Positions 54,980 through 63,383 of a stretch of DNA of 64,000 bases are shown here, piece by piece. Position numbers and translations under genes: made by a program. Source of the DNA: Streptomyces sp. NBC_00523 (GTDB lineage Bacteria > Actinomycetota > Actinomycetes > Streptomycetales > Streptomycetaceae); the NCBI RefSeq assembly GCF_036346615.1, contig NZ_CP107836.1:124001-188000 (forward strand), given 5' to 3'. The number at the start of each line of letters is the position of its first letter. Within the stretch, counting starts at the first letter, position 1. The notes beneath the pieces are model-generated. The model saw only the letters and a program-made list of their open reading frames with translations, had not been told where the DNA came from and did not search any database.

Positions 54980-55387
54980 TCTCGCGGCCGTACCATGCGA
55001 AGTCTGCGTGGGGCCGCTGTCACCAGGGCTTTCCGGAAACGACGCCGGACGTGCTCACAACGCTGCCGGCAGAAGGCCTATTGCCAGCGCCGGTCAAACT
55101 CCGATGAGACGAAACGGCCGGTGGCCAGAGTTCAGTGAGACCGGTCGAACTTCCCTGAGACAGGTCACTAGGGCGTTTCCTTCGGATCATCTGATCCGCG
55201 TTGGTTTCCGCGACCCGCTACACCGCGGCCGATGCTCGGACCCGGTCCGCGTGTACATGTGCGGGCTGGAAGGCTCGGGGTGCGAACCTTCGCACCCCGA
55301 GCCTGGGGTGGCACGGGCCCGCTGGCCCGGCCAATCACCGCGGCCCGGCAATTCCGCAGGCGCGCGGTGGGAGAGGGCTGCCGCGCA
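54980..55387. other. Gene-poor region with a 16-base perfect inverted repeat
   Basis: No convincing gene is seen. A perfect dyad at 55271-55304 has two 16-base arms and a 2-base loop and would form a very stable hairpin; it may be a terminator for either strand. Around 55169 CTAGGGCGTTTCCTTCGG looks like another degenerate IS end. The rest shows nothing recognisable. Confidence 0.5.
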
Positions 55388-56059
55388 TCATGCGTGCCAA
55401 GTCCCGTGGTGGGCAAGGATGCGCTCGATCCGGCTCTCGATCCGGGCGTGCAGGTCAGGATGCTCCTTCCCGTAGGAGCGGAACATGCCGGTGGAGAACC
55501 CGGAACTCGATGAGGGCCGTTCGCCTCGCGTCGGCGAATTGCATGATGTGCGCGGGGAGCGGGCCCCCGTTCGCGCCGAGGTCGGTGCGACAGGAAGCCC
55601 GAAAACCGGGTCCGTCAGCGCTGCGACGAGATGGTTTCGGTACTGGGGTGTTCCAGGTCGGAAACCGATCTCCATGCACCATCGGACGGGGTCAGTGCCC
55701 AGGCCTTGCCAGCCCGAGACCGCGTAGACGGGAGCGATCGTGCGAAGGACGGCGACGCGGCGCAGGAGGGCGCTCGCGCACCATGCCCCGTCGTAGAAGC
55801 CTTTGCTCCACTGGTCGGTGTGCCATTGGGCGTCGTAGGCGAGTTCCTCGGCTGTCCATGCCTTTGTCTCCGTCCACAGCTGGCGCCAGCCGGGGAAGTG
55901 TTCGGCGGCCCGGTCCTCTACGATCCAGCGCCAGGCGTTTCGGGGAACCCCCGTCAGCCACAGCGATGTCCGCCGGCCGTCGAGGTGGGGTTCGAGGCCG
56001 CGCTCGGTGATCTGGCGGATGCGGAGCCCCGGCTTGCCGGAGACCTCGCCGGTGTCCAC
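55388..56059 (-). CDS. Hypothetical protein, possibly frameshifted
   Basis: A 223-residue frame with good coding character in the first 140 residues (NAWRWIVEDRAAEHFPGWRQ, WSKGFYDGAWCASALLRRVA) and in the last 30 (HPDLHARIESRIERILAHHG). Between them, around 55490-55600, another frame reads PLPAHIMQFADARRTALIEFR, which looks more like protein than the annotated frame. Two compensating frameshifts are therefore likely. GTG 56059 is the first start, but the frame is open further upstream. Family unknown. Confidence 0.5.
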   Translation of the reverse strand: MDTGEVSGKPGLRIRQITERGLEPHLDGRRTSLWLTGVPRNAWRWIVEDRAAEHFPGWRQLWTETKAWTAEELAYDAQWHTDQWSKGFYDGAWCASALLRRVAVLRTIAPVYAVSGWQGLGTDPVRWCMEIGFRPGTPQYRNHLVAALTDPVFGLPVAPTSARTGARSPRTSCNSPTRGERPSSSSGFSTGMFRSYGKEHPDLHARIESRIERILAHHGTWHA

Positions 56060-56300
56060 CTCGTAGTCCGGCAGGAGCGCGATCTGAGCGCAGCGGAGGG
56101 ATCGGCCATGCGGCGAGGGCGGGGCCGTGCAGAGGATCTACCGGCATGGCTGGGAGACGGGTCGCGGCATACGCAGCAGTCGCCCCGGGCCTCCCCGGGG
56201 CCGTCATCGCTCGCCGGAAGGCCGGACTGCGTACCGACACTCCCTACTCACGCGCGCCCGGCACGGGGCGGAAGGACCGGTCGCCGCATGGTTCCGTCGT

Positions 56301-56966
56301 TCAGGAGCGGGGTCCGCCCGCGGCCTTCGCTCCGCTGCCCAGCACTCCGGTCACGAGGGTGTGCAGGTGGCGCCGGAAGCGGTCGAGTGCGGGCAGGTCA
56401 CGCGGACCGAGCCGGTGGCCGGCGGCGTCGATCACCCCGGCCTGACCGAAGGAATGCGTGGTCCAGACGATCGTGAAGACCAGCATCTCGATGTCGACTC
56501 CCGCTCCGATACCGGCGCGGTCGACCACCGTGCGCACGCCGTCGGCCACCTCGGCGACGAGCGGCCCGGCGAACTCCGCTTCGATCTCGGCCAGTTCGGC
56601 CCCCTCCGAAAGCCAACGGCGCATCCAGAGCGCGGGGACCTCGGGGTTGTTCAGACAGAAGGAGAGATACGTGTCGACGAAGCCGAGCAGCGCGGTCCGG
56701 GTCTCGTCGGCCGAGGGGCCGCAGGAGCGCAGCTGATCCAGCGCGGTCGTCGCGACCTCCCGCTGGGCGAGGTGCGCGCGGCGCATGACCGCGCGGTACA
56801 GCTCCAGTTTCCCACCCACGTGGTAGGCGACCGTCGCGATGTTGAGACCGACGGCTTCGCCGATCGCCCGGGTGCTTGTCGCGTCGTACCCCCGCTCCGC
56901 GAAGAGTCGGGTGGCCGCTTCCACGATGCGCTCTCGGCTCGTTCCCTCGTCGGATCGGGTGCTCAT
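56301..56966 (-). CDS. TetR-family transcriptional repressor
   Basis: A 221-residue TetR protein. N-terminal HTH: RERIVEAATRLFAERGYDATSTRAIGEAVGLNIATVAYHVGGK, with a C-terminal ligand domain from about residue 85. Divergent from the FMO operon. A perfect 6-base inverted repeat with 4-base spacer lies between the two genes (57055-57070), close to the FMO start, and is its likely operator. The inducer may be the substrate of the operon's flavin monooxygenase. Confidence 0.9.
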   Translation of the reverse strand: MSTRSDEGTSRERIVEAATRLFAERGYDATSTRAIGEAVGLNIATVAYHVGGKLELYRAVMRRAHLAQREVATTALDQLRSCGPSADETRTALLGFVDTYLSFCLNNPEVPALWMRRWLSEGAELAEIEAEFAGPLVAEVADGVRTVVDRAGIGAGVDIEMLVFTIVWTTHSFGQAGVIDAAGHRLGPRDLPALDRFRRHLHTLVTGVLGSGAKAAGGPRS

Positions 56967-57054
56967 GGCCCCGAGGCTACCCGACGCCCGGGGACCGCTT
57001 CAATCAGCTGCTGGAGTACTGCACCGCAGTTCAGACCCATTGCGCCCCTCTCCA

Positions 57055-57070
57055 TCATTCGATTGAATGA
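57055..57070 (+). promoter_or_regulatory. TetR-type operator palindrome
   Basis: Perfect dyad TCATTC-GATT-GAATGA, 25 bases before the FMO start and 88 bases before the divergent TetR gene. AT-rich in a GC-rich context; typical size for a TetR-family site. Confidence 0.65.
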
Positions 57071-57095
57071 GCGCCCCTACGACGAGGAGCACGCG

Positions 57096-58445
57096 ATGGG
57101 TTCGACAAAGGTGGCGGTGATCGGTGCCGGCGCGGCGGGGCTCGCGTCCGCGAAGGCGCTGCTCGGTGAAGGGGTGGACGTCACGGTCCTGGAGCGAGGT
57201 CGTCGCGCCGGAGGGCTGTGGGCGCCCGACGGCGACGAGGCGACCCCGGCGTACAGCAGCCTGCATCTCAACACCAGTAAGGGCCGCACGGAGTTCACGG
57301 CCTACCCGATGCCGGAGCACTGGCCGGACTTCCCGTCCGCCGCGCTGGTGGGCGGATACCTCGCCGCCTACGCGGACGCCTTCGGGGTCACCGATCGCAT
57401 CCGGTTCGGGTCCGAGGTCACCGCCGTACGCCGGTGTCACACCGGGTGGGAGGTGACGTCCCGGCGGGGAACGGAACCGACGACGGATGTCTACGACGCC
57501 GTGGTCGTCGCCAACGGACACAATCGCGAGCCGAAGTGGCCGGAGCCCGCCTACCCGGGCGTGTTCGACGGTATGCAGATGCACGCTCACGACTACCGCA
57601 GTCCGGAGATCTTCACCGGACGGCGGGTTCTCGTCGTCGGGATGGGCAACAGCGCGATGGACATCGCCGTGGACGCCTCGTACGTCTCCGCCGGGCCCGT
57701 GCTGCTGTCGGCACGGCACGGCACCCACATCGTCCCGAAGTACCTGCTCGGCCGCCCCGCGGACGCCACCGGTGGAGCCCTGGCCGTGCTTCCCTGGCGG
57801 CTCCGGCAGAAGGTGGCAGAGGCGGTGCTGCGCCTCGCTGTCGGCAGACCGGAGAAGTACGGGCTGCCGCGTCCGGCGGGTGGGCTCTTCCAGAACCATC
57901 CGACGATCAGCGACACGATCCTGCACCGGCTCACGCACGGTGAGGTGGTCTCCCGCCCCGGCATCGAGCGACTCGACGGCGGCCGGGCGGTCTTCACGGA
58001 CGGCACCGCCGAAGACGTCGACGTGGTGGTGTGGGCAACCGGCTACCACGTGACCGTTCCGTTCCTGGACGGCACCTGGCTCGGCGAGGACCCGGAGGAG
58101 ATGCCGCTGTACCAGCGGGTCTTCCACCTCGCCGACCCCACACTGACCTTCGTCGGCCTCATGCAGTCCACCGGGGCGGCCCTTCCCGTCGTCGAGGCAC
58201 AGGCCGAACTCGTCGCCGCGCATCTAGCCGGCCGGTACGCCCTACCGCCCCCGGACGAACAGCTCGCCGCGGTCCGGCGCGCCCGCGCCGCGGCGGTTGC
58301 CCGATGGGGCGACCGCCGCCCGGCCATGCGGATCGACTTCGACCGGTACGTCACCGCCCTGCCCCGAGAGCTCCGCGCCGGCGTCCGCCGGGCGGCCCGC
58401 GGAGCCACTGTCCACACCCCGAACGCGAAAGCCGACGCCTCATGA
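57096..58445 (+). CDS. Flavin-containing monooxygenase
   Basis: A 449-residue FAD/NADPH monooxygenase. FAD motif VIGAGAAGLASAKAL at the N-terminus, NADPH motif VLVVGMGNSAMDIAVD at about 185-200, and the FATGY-type signature VVWATGYHVTVPF. The ATG (57096) follows GAGGAG. It is first of four coupled genes and would oxygenate a ketone, amine or sulfur compound. The substrate cannot be told from sequence. Confidence 0.9.
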   Translation: MGSTKVAVIGAGAAGLASAKALLGEGVDVTVLERGRRAGGLWAPDGDEATPAYSSLHLNTSKGRTEFTAYPMPEHWPDFPSAALVGGYLAAYADAFGVTDRIRFGSEVTAVRRCHTGWEVTSRRGTEPTTDVYDAVVVANGHNREPKWPEPAYPGVFDGMQMHAHDYRSPEIFTGRRVLVVGMGNSAMDIAVDASYVSAGPVLLSARHGTHIVPKYLLGRPADATGGALAVLPWRLRQKVAEAVLRLAVGRPEKYGLPRPAGGLFQNHPTISDTILHRLTHGEVVSRPGIERLDGGRAVFTDGTAEDVDVVVWATGYHVTVPFLDGTWLGEDPEEMPLYQRVFHLADPTLTFVGLMQSTGAALPVVEAQAELVAAHLAGRYALPPPDEQLAAVRRARAAAVARWGDRRPAMRIDFDRYVTALPRELRAGVRRAARGATVHTPNAKADAS

Positions 58446-59287
58446 CTCCTTCCTTCCTCGCCCGCCGGCACGATGTCCGCGGACGGCGCATCCTCATCAC
58501 CGGCGCGTCCGGCACCATCGGACGGGCGCTCGGCGAGCGGCTGACGCGCGCGGGAGCGCATGTGGTCGGCCTCGATCTGCGGCCCCGCGGCGACGAGCCG
58601 TTCGACGTGATCCCCTGCGACGTCACCGACGACGCCAGTACGGCGAAGGCCGTCGCGGACGCCCTCGCGGCACTCGGCGGCCTCGACGTCCTGGTGAACA
58701 ACGCGGGCAGGGGCGGGCCCGCACCTGCCGAGTACGCGCCCGGCACCGAGGTGCGCCGCCAGCTGGAGCTCAATCTGCTCGGTACGTGGCGGGTGACGGC
58801 CGCCTGTGTCGACGCGCTGGTCGAGACGCGCGGGCGGGTGGTGATGGTGGCCTCCCGGATGGCGGTCATGCAACTCCCGCTGGCCGCGGCGTACGGGGCG
58901 TCCAAGCGGGCCATGGTCGCGTACGCCGACGCGCTGCGCCTCGAACTGGGCACCCACGTCTCGGTCAGTTGCGTGTACCCGTCGGCGGTGCGCAGCCCGA
59001 TCCACGACTCGACGAAGGCGGCGGGTCTGTCGCTGGAAGGCATGAGCGTGTACGAACCGCTGGACGGTGTGGTCGACACGCTCGTCCGTACGCTGGTGGC
59101 CGCCAGGCCCCGGCGGGATGTGACCACGACCCGCCGCGGTGCGCTGGAGTTCTTCCTGGCGCGACACCTGCCCGCCCTCACCGACCGCGTCGTGGCCCGC
59201 ACACTCGCCGTGCGGGCGCGCACCGGTGTCTTCGACGGCGCCGAGCCGGCCGCGGGCGTCGTCGAGCGGCACCGGAGCGGAAGGTGA
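58442..59287 (+). CDS. Short-chain dehydrogenase/reductase
   Basis: A 281-residue SDR. Motifs: LITGASGTIGRALGERL, VNNAGRGGPAP, MVASRMAVMQ with catalytic Ser, and AAYGASKRAMVAYADAL (Tyr-Lys). Extra C-terminal tail (about residues 225-281) as in steroid- or fatty-type SDRs. The start overlaps the FMO stop (ATGA). It probably oxidises or reduces the FMO's substrate or product. Confidence 0.9.
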   Translation: MTPSFLARRHDVRGRRILITGASGTIGRALGERLTRAGAHVVGLDLRPRGDEPFDVIPCDVTDDASTAKAVADALAALGGLDVLVNNAGRGGPAPAEYAPGTEVRRQLELNLLGTWRVTAACVDALVETRGRVVMVASRMAVMQLPLAAAYGASKRAMVAYADALRLELGTHVSVSCVYPSAVRSPIHDSTKAAGLSLEGMSVYEPLDGVVDTLVRTLVAARPRRDVTTTRRGALEFFLARHLPALTDRVVARTLAVRARTGVFDGAEPAAGVVERHRSGR

Positions 59288-60621
59288 CGGCGATCCGTGC
59301 GGGCTCGCCGCAGGCGAGCCGGGGCTCGCTGTCGGCGTACGCGACCGGGTCCGTCGGCATGGGCGTGTGGGTCACGGTGCCGGGGCTGCTGCTGCTCTAC
59401 TTCCTGACGGACGTCCTCGGTGTGCCCGCGTTCGCGGCGGGTCTGACGCTGCTGCTGCCCAAGGTGATCGACATCGTCGTCCACCCGCTGCTGGGGTCCC
59501 GTTCGGACCGGGAAGCGCACCGGTTCGGGCACCGGCGCCGGATGATGTGGGCCGGCACACTGCTCGGCCCGGCCATGGTGGCCATGTTCAGCGTGCCGCC
59601 GGGGCTGGACGGCGGTACGGCCGCGCTGTGGGTCGGCTGCTGGTTCGTGGTCGGCAACCTGTTGTTCGCCGGTTTCCAGGTGCCGTACCTCACCACCCCG
59701 TCCGATCTGCCGGTCGGATACCACGAGCGGACCCGGGTCTTCATGTTCCGCATGGTCCTGCTGACCATCGGGCTCCTGGGTGCCGGCGTCACCGCGCCGG
59801 CACTCACCTCGGCCGGCACGCGGGGCGACTACGCCCGCATGGCCGTGCTGCTGGCATCGGTCATGGCCGTGTCGGCGGTCGTAGCGGTCATCGGCGTACG
59901 GCGGCTCACCGACGCGTGCGGATTCCGCACTCCCGGCGTGCGGTCCGGCCACTCCTCCCTGGCCGACCTGCGCATCGCGCTGCGGGACCACGACTACCGG
60001 ACGCTGGTGCTGTCGTACCTGTTCACCGGCACGACCACGCATCTGTTCCTCGCCTCGTTGCCGTACGTGACCGAGTACGTCTTCGACGCCCCGCGCCTGA
60101 CCGCGCTGTTCATGGGGCTCTTCCTCGGACCGGCCCTGTTCGCGGCTCCCGCGTGGACGGCCTGGTCCCGGCGGCACGGCAAGCAGCGGGGACTCCTCCT
60201 GTCCCAGGGCGTGTTCGCGGCGGGGTCCGTGACCCTGCTTCCGGGTGCGACGCTCGACGGAACGCCCGGTGTCGTGGTGACCGCGGGTGTGGTGATGGTG
60301 ATGGGGGTGGCGTTCGCGGGGCTCCAGTTGTTCGCGTTCTCCATGCTCCCCGACGCGATCGCGGCGGCCGGGGCGGCGAAGGCCGGGGCCTACACCGGGG
60401 TGTGGACCGCGACCGAGGCGACCGGGACCGCCGTCGGCCCGTACGTGTACTCGGCGGTGCTGGCCATGGGCGGATTCGTCTCCAGCACGGCGGGCGCGCC
60501 CGCCGCCCAGTCCAGCACGGCACTGACCGCGCTGCTCGTCGGTTTCACATGTGTGCCGGCAGGGCTCATGGGCATCGCACTGTGGTTCCAGAGACGCTGC
60601 GTCCTGGACGGTGCCGCATGA
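59284..60621 (+). CDS. MFS transporter, GPH cation-symporter-like
   Basis: A 445-residue transporter with about 12 helices, resembling the glycoside-pentoside-hexuronide symporter group. Signature-like segments: FLTDVLGVPAFAAG, PLLGSRSDREAHRFGHRR and GFQVPYLTTPSDLPVGYHERT. GTG 59284 overlaps the SDR stop (GTGA). It presumably imports the compound handled by the FMO and SDR. Confidence 0.88.
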   Translation: MTAIRAGSPQASRGSLSAYATGSVGMGVWVTVPGLLLLYFLTDVLGVPAFAAGLTLLLPKVIDIVVHPLLGSRSDREAHRFGHRRRMMWAGTLLGPAMVAMFSVPPGLDGGTAALWVGCWFVVGNLLFAGFQVPYLTTPSDLPVGYHERTRVFMFRMVLLTIGLLGAGVTAPALTSAGTRGDYARMAVLLASVMAVSAVVAVIGVRRLTDACGFRTPGVRSGHSSLADLRIALRDHDYRTLVLSYLFTGTTTHLFLASLPYVTEYVFDAPRLTALFMGLFLGPALFAAPAWTAWSRRHGKQRGLLLSQGVFAAGSVTLLPGATLDGTPGVVVTAGVVMVMGVAFAGLQLFAFSMLPDAIAAAGAAKAGAYTGVWTATEATGTAVGPYVYSAVLAMGGFVSSTAGAPAAQSSTALTALLVGFTCVPAGLMGIALWFQRRCVLDGAA

Positions 60622-61322
60622 CGCTGCCGGAGCTCTTGGCCGTAGCGGCGGTCGCGCTCGGTGCGTTCGCCCAGGCGGCGACGGGGATGGGTTTCTCCCT
60701 GATCGCGGCGCCGGTTCTGATCGCCGTCTTCGGGCCCCATCGGGGGGTACCGATGGTTCTGGTCCTCGCCGTGGTGTCCTCCCTCCTGCCACTTTCGCGC
60801 GACTGGCGGCACGCCCGCCAGCGCGACGTGGGGCGGCTGCTGTTGCCGGCGATCCTGGGTACGCCGGTGGCGGCGTGGGCGCTGCGCGCCGTCGACACGA
60901 GGCTGCTGGCCCTCGCCGCCGGATGCGGGGTGCTGATCGGAGTGGTGCTGCTGGCTCGGGGGGTGCGCTCGTCGTTCCTCAGCAGTCCGAAGGGCGCCTG
61001 GCTGGCGGGTTTGGGCAGCGCCGGACTCAACGTTATCGGTGGAGTGGGCGGACCACCGATCGGTCTCTACGCCGCCAACGCGGGCTGGGCCGTCAGGGAC
61101 ACCCGGGCCACGCTGCACGCCTTCTTCCTCGTGCAGAACCTGGTCACCGCAGCGGTGCTGGGGTTCGTCCTCCCGCCCTGGACGACCGTGGCCGCCCTCG
61201 CCTTCGGCGCGGCCGCCGGCATGGTGTCTGCGCCCCGGCTGCCCGCGCGCGCGGTACGGGCCGGGGTCCTGGCAGTCTCCTGTGCGGGTGGGGTGACCTT
61301 GCTGGGAAGTGCGCTGGCCTGA
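60618..61322 (+). CDS. TSUP-family (TauE/SafE) membrane permease
   Basis: A 234-residue protein with about 7-8 helices: LAVAAVALGAFAQAATGMGFSLIAAPVLI (the first TSUP motif) and SAGLNVIGGVGGPPIGLYAAN (the second repeat). TSUP proteins export sulfite, sulfonates or related anions. ATG overlaps the MFS stop by 4 bases, giving a four-gene coupled operon with both an importer and an exporter-type protein. Confidence 0.88.
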   Translation: MTLPELLAVAAVALGAFAQAATGMGFSLIAAPVLIAVFGPHRGVPMVLVLAVVSSLLPLSRDWRHARQRDVGRLLLPAILGTPVAAWALRAVDTRLLALAAGCGVLIGVVLLARGVRSSFLSSPKGAWLAGLGSAGLNVIGGVGGPPIGLYAANAGWAVRDTRATLHAFFLVQNLVTAAVLGFVLPPWTTVAALAFGAAAGMVSAPRLPARAVRAGVLAVSCAGGVTLLGSALA

Positions 61323-61551
61323 GGGCCCGTCCGCCCGCCGGGCGGTATGCGGGCGTCCCTCCACCTCGCACGGCACCGCGTCGGGTGCCGGGGCTTACCG
61401 GGCGGCCCGCAGGCCGCGAGCAGAACCGCTGAACACCGGGGTCCCGCACCGGCCAGGCGCCAAACGCTTACCGTTGTTCGACTGCTCAGCCGGGCGGATC
61501 GGCTCGAAAGGCGATCATGGCGATGTCGTCGCGCTTGTCGGAGAGCCTGTT

Positions 61552-62170
61552 TTGCAGAGTAAGGAGTTGGCTGCGGTCCGATGTGATCTGGAGGACTTCG
61601 CGGCGGAGATGTTCGAGCCGTTCGCGCGGGCGGATCAACGGCGGTGGGGCGGGGTCTATCTGCGGGGTCTGCTGCTGGACGGCGGGCGCAAGTCGGTGGA
61701 GCCGATGGCCGCCCGCCTGGGCGAGGAGGGTAACCGGCAGGCACTGGCCCACTTCGTTACCTCCAGCCCCTGGGATGCGGCGCATGTGCGGGCCCGGCTG
61801 GCCTGGCGCATGCAGCCGGTCATCAAACCCACCGCGCTGGTCATGGATGACACCGGGTTCCTCAGGGACGGAGACGCGTCCGCGTGCGTGACCCGGCAGT
61901 ACACCGGCACCGCGGGCAAGGTCACCAACTGCCAGGCCGGCGTATCGCTTCACCTGGCTTCCAATGGCGCCTCGGCCGCGGTGAACTGGCGCCTGTTCCT
62001 GCCCGGGAGCTGGGATCCCGCCTCGCCGAAAGCCGATCCGGCCAAGGTCGCCCGCCGCGACAAGTGCGCCATTCCTGCCCAGGTGGGCCACGTCGAAAAG
62101 TGGCAGCTGGCCCTCGACATGATCGACGAGACGCGGCACTGGGGCATCGACGTGCCCCGGGTCATCGCCG
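61552..62170 (+). pseudogene. IS701-family transposase, 3' part deleted
   Basis: TTG 61552 begins LQSKELAAVRCDLEDFAAEMFEPFARADQ. It keeps RWGGVYLRGLLLDGGRKSVEPMA and the first catalytic segment LVMDDTGFLRDGD, but changes at about 62166 (after GIDVPRVIA) to unrelated sequence, losing the rest of the catalytic domain. Beyond the break, another frame reads DLEQDETVAVPRPGRWFPHPRG and a stop at 62259, probably the end of a different lost gene. Confidence 0.8.
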
Positions 62171-62463
62171 CACCGCTGCGAGCCTCACGACCTGGAGCAG
62201 GACGAGACGGTGGCAGTGCCCAGGCCAGGCCGCTGGTTCCCGCACCCGCGGGGCACCTGAAACGACGGACCCTGGAAGACCAGGCATTGCGCCCCCGGGG
62301 GCCGCGCAGGTCAATGGCTGTATGAAGCAGGCGCCTTTCGACATGGCGCCCGACGGGTTCTCGATACTCTGCTGGCCTGGCGGAGGCAGACGAGGCCACC
62401 CGGCTGGACTCTCGTCATCCCCGCCACCAATCCACACACCCGGTCGGCAACGAATCATTCTGC

Positions 62464-62790
62464 ATGAGCCCGCTTAACATCACACCGGACGAAACCCCCG
62501 CCGGCCCCGCACTGCACGTGGCTGGCGAACTCGACTACGCAAGTTCCGCCGCCCTGAGCCTTAGGACCGAGGCTCTTCATCTCTCCCCAGGGCAGCGCCT
62601 GATCGTCGACCTGTCAGGTGTGAACTTCTGCGACTCCACCGGCATCACCGCCCTCCTTGCTGCCCGCCAGCACGTGCAAGCGGCGGGCGCCACCCTGATC
62701 TTGGAGGCTGTGCCGACGCACCTGATACGCATCTTCACCCTGACCGGCCTGGACCAGGTCTTCACATGTCACCCCGGTGACCCAGCTTGA
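62464..62790 (+). CDS. STAS-domain anti-sigma factor antagonist
   Basis: A 108-residue STAS protein of the SpoIIAA/RsbV type. The phosphorylatable Ser lies in NFCDSTGITALLAARQH (conserved DST). Such proteins release sigma factors by binding RsbW-type kinases when unphosphorylated. A matching kinase is not next to it; the only ATPase of that kind in the window is at 37726-38235. ATG at 62464 begins MSPLNIT. Confidence 0.88.
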   Translation: MSPLNITPDETPAGPALHVAGELDYASSAALSLRTEALHLSPGQRLIVDLSGVNFCDSTGITALLAARQHVQAAGATLILEAVPTHLIRIFTLTGLDQVFTCHPGDPA

Positions 62791-62941
62791 CAGTTCGGTG
62801 AGGCGTTCGGACCGCGGGTTCTGGCCGGGCGGCGATCCGCTGGGCCACGTCGATCCCTACTGTGACCCGCCTACTGCAGTGGGGTCGACGACGCGGTCGA
62901 ACAAGCCCGGGCCCCCGCAAGGCACTACTTGATACGCGGCG

Positions 62942-63124
62942 GAACCCTTCGCTGGGCTGCTTGCGGAAGCCGGGCGCACCGGGGAAGCCGTCACCCCCAC
63001 CTGGCTCAACATCGCCTTCCTCCTGCTGGCCGCGCTCCTGATCGCCCGCTTCCTGCGCACCGGCGGCAGGGACATGCTGAGCATGATGGGCGGATCACCC
63101 AGTCCCCGGCAAGGGCAGTCCTAA
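62942..63124 (+). pseudogene. C-terminal fragment of a small membrane protein
   Basis: A 60-residue coding-like end without a start: FAGLLAEAGRTGEAVTP, a transmembrane helix (WLNIAFLLLAALLIARFL) and RTGGRDMLSMMGGSPS before the stop. The start is lost; upstream sequence (62791-62941) has no good frame and nothing recognisable. Confidence 0.4.
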
Positions 63125-63287
63125 GCCGTGTCCGGAAAGTCCCGCCGTTGCCCAGCCCGGAGGGCGTAAGCCCTTGTCGCCCACGAGTGCCTCCGGCAGC
63201 CCACCGGAATCACGATCTCCCTGGGCGAACCACGCTCAGCGATAGTGACGGTTCCCCCGGCCTTCCTCTTAGGGCCCGGCGAGGCAC

Positions 63288-63324
63288 AAATTTGGACTGT
63301 GCAAAGATTGCATAGCCCAAATTT
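63288..63324 (+). promoter_or_regulatory. 37-base concentric palindrome before the ClC gene
   Basis: Two dyads share the same centre (63306): outer arms AAATTTGG (63288-63295) and CCAAATTT (63317-63324), inner arms TGCAA (63300-63304) and TTGCA (63308-63312). It lies 15 bases before the first ATG. Likely a regulator-binding site overlapping the promoter. The rest of 63125-63287 shows nothing recognisable. Confidence 0.6.
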
Positions 63325-63383
63325 TTGAGTGCTCGCCTATGACCGCACACTCGCGCGCCGACGCAGAGGAAGAGAGGGAGCCC

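Noticed and set aside
58351..60792. 813-codon minus-strand frame opposite the SDR and MFS genes
   Set aside because: Antisense shadow spanning two well-supported coupled genes.
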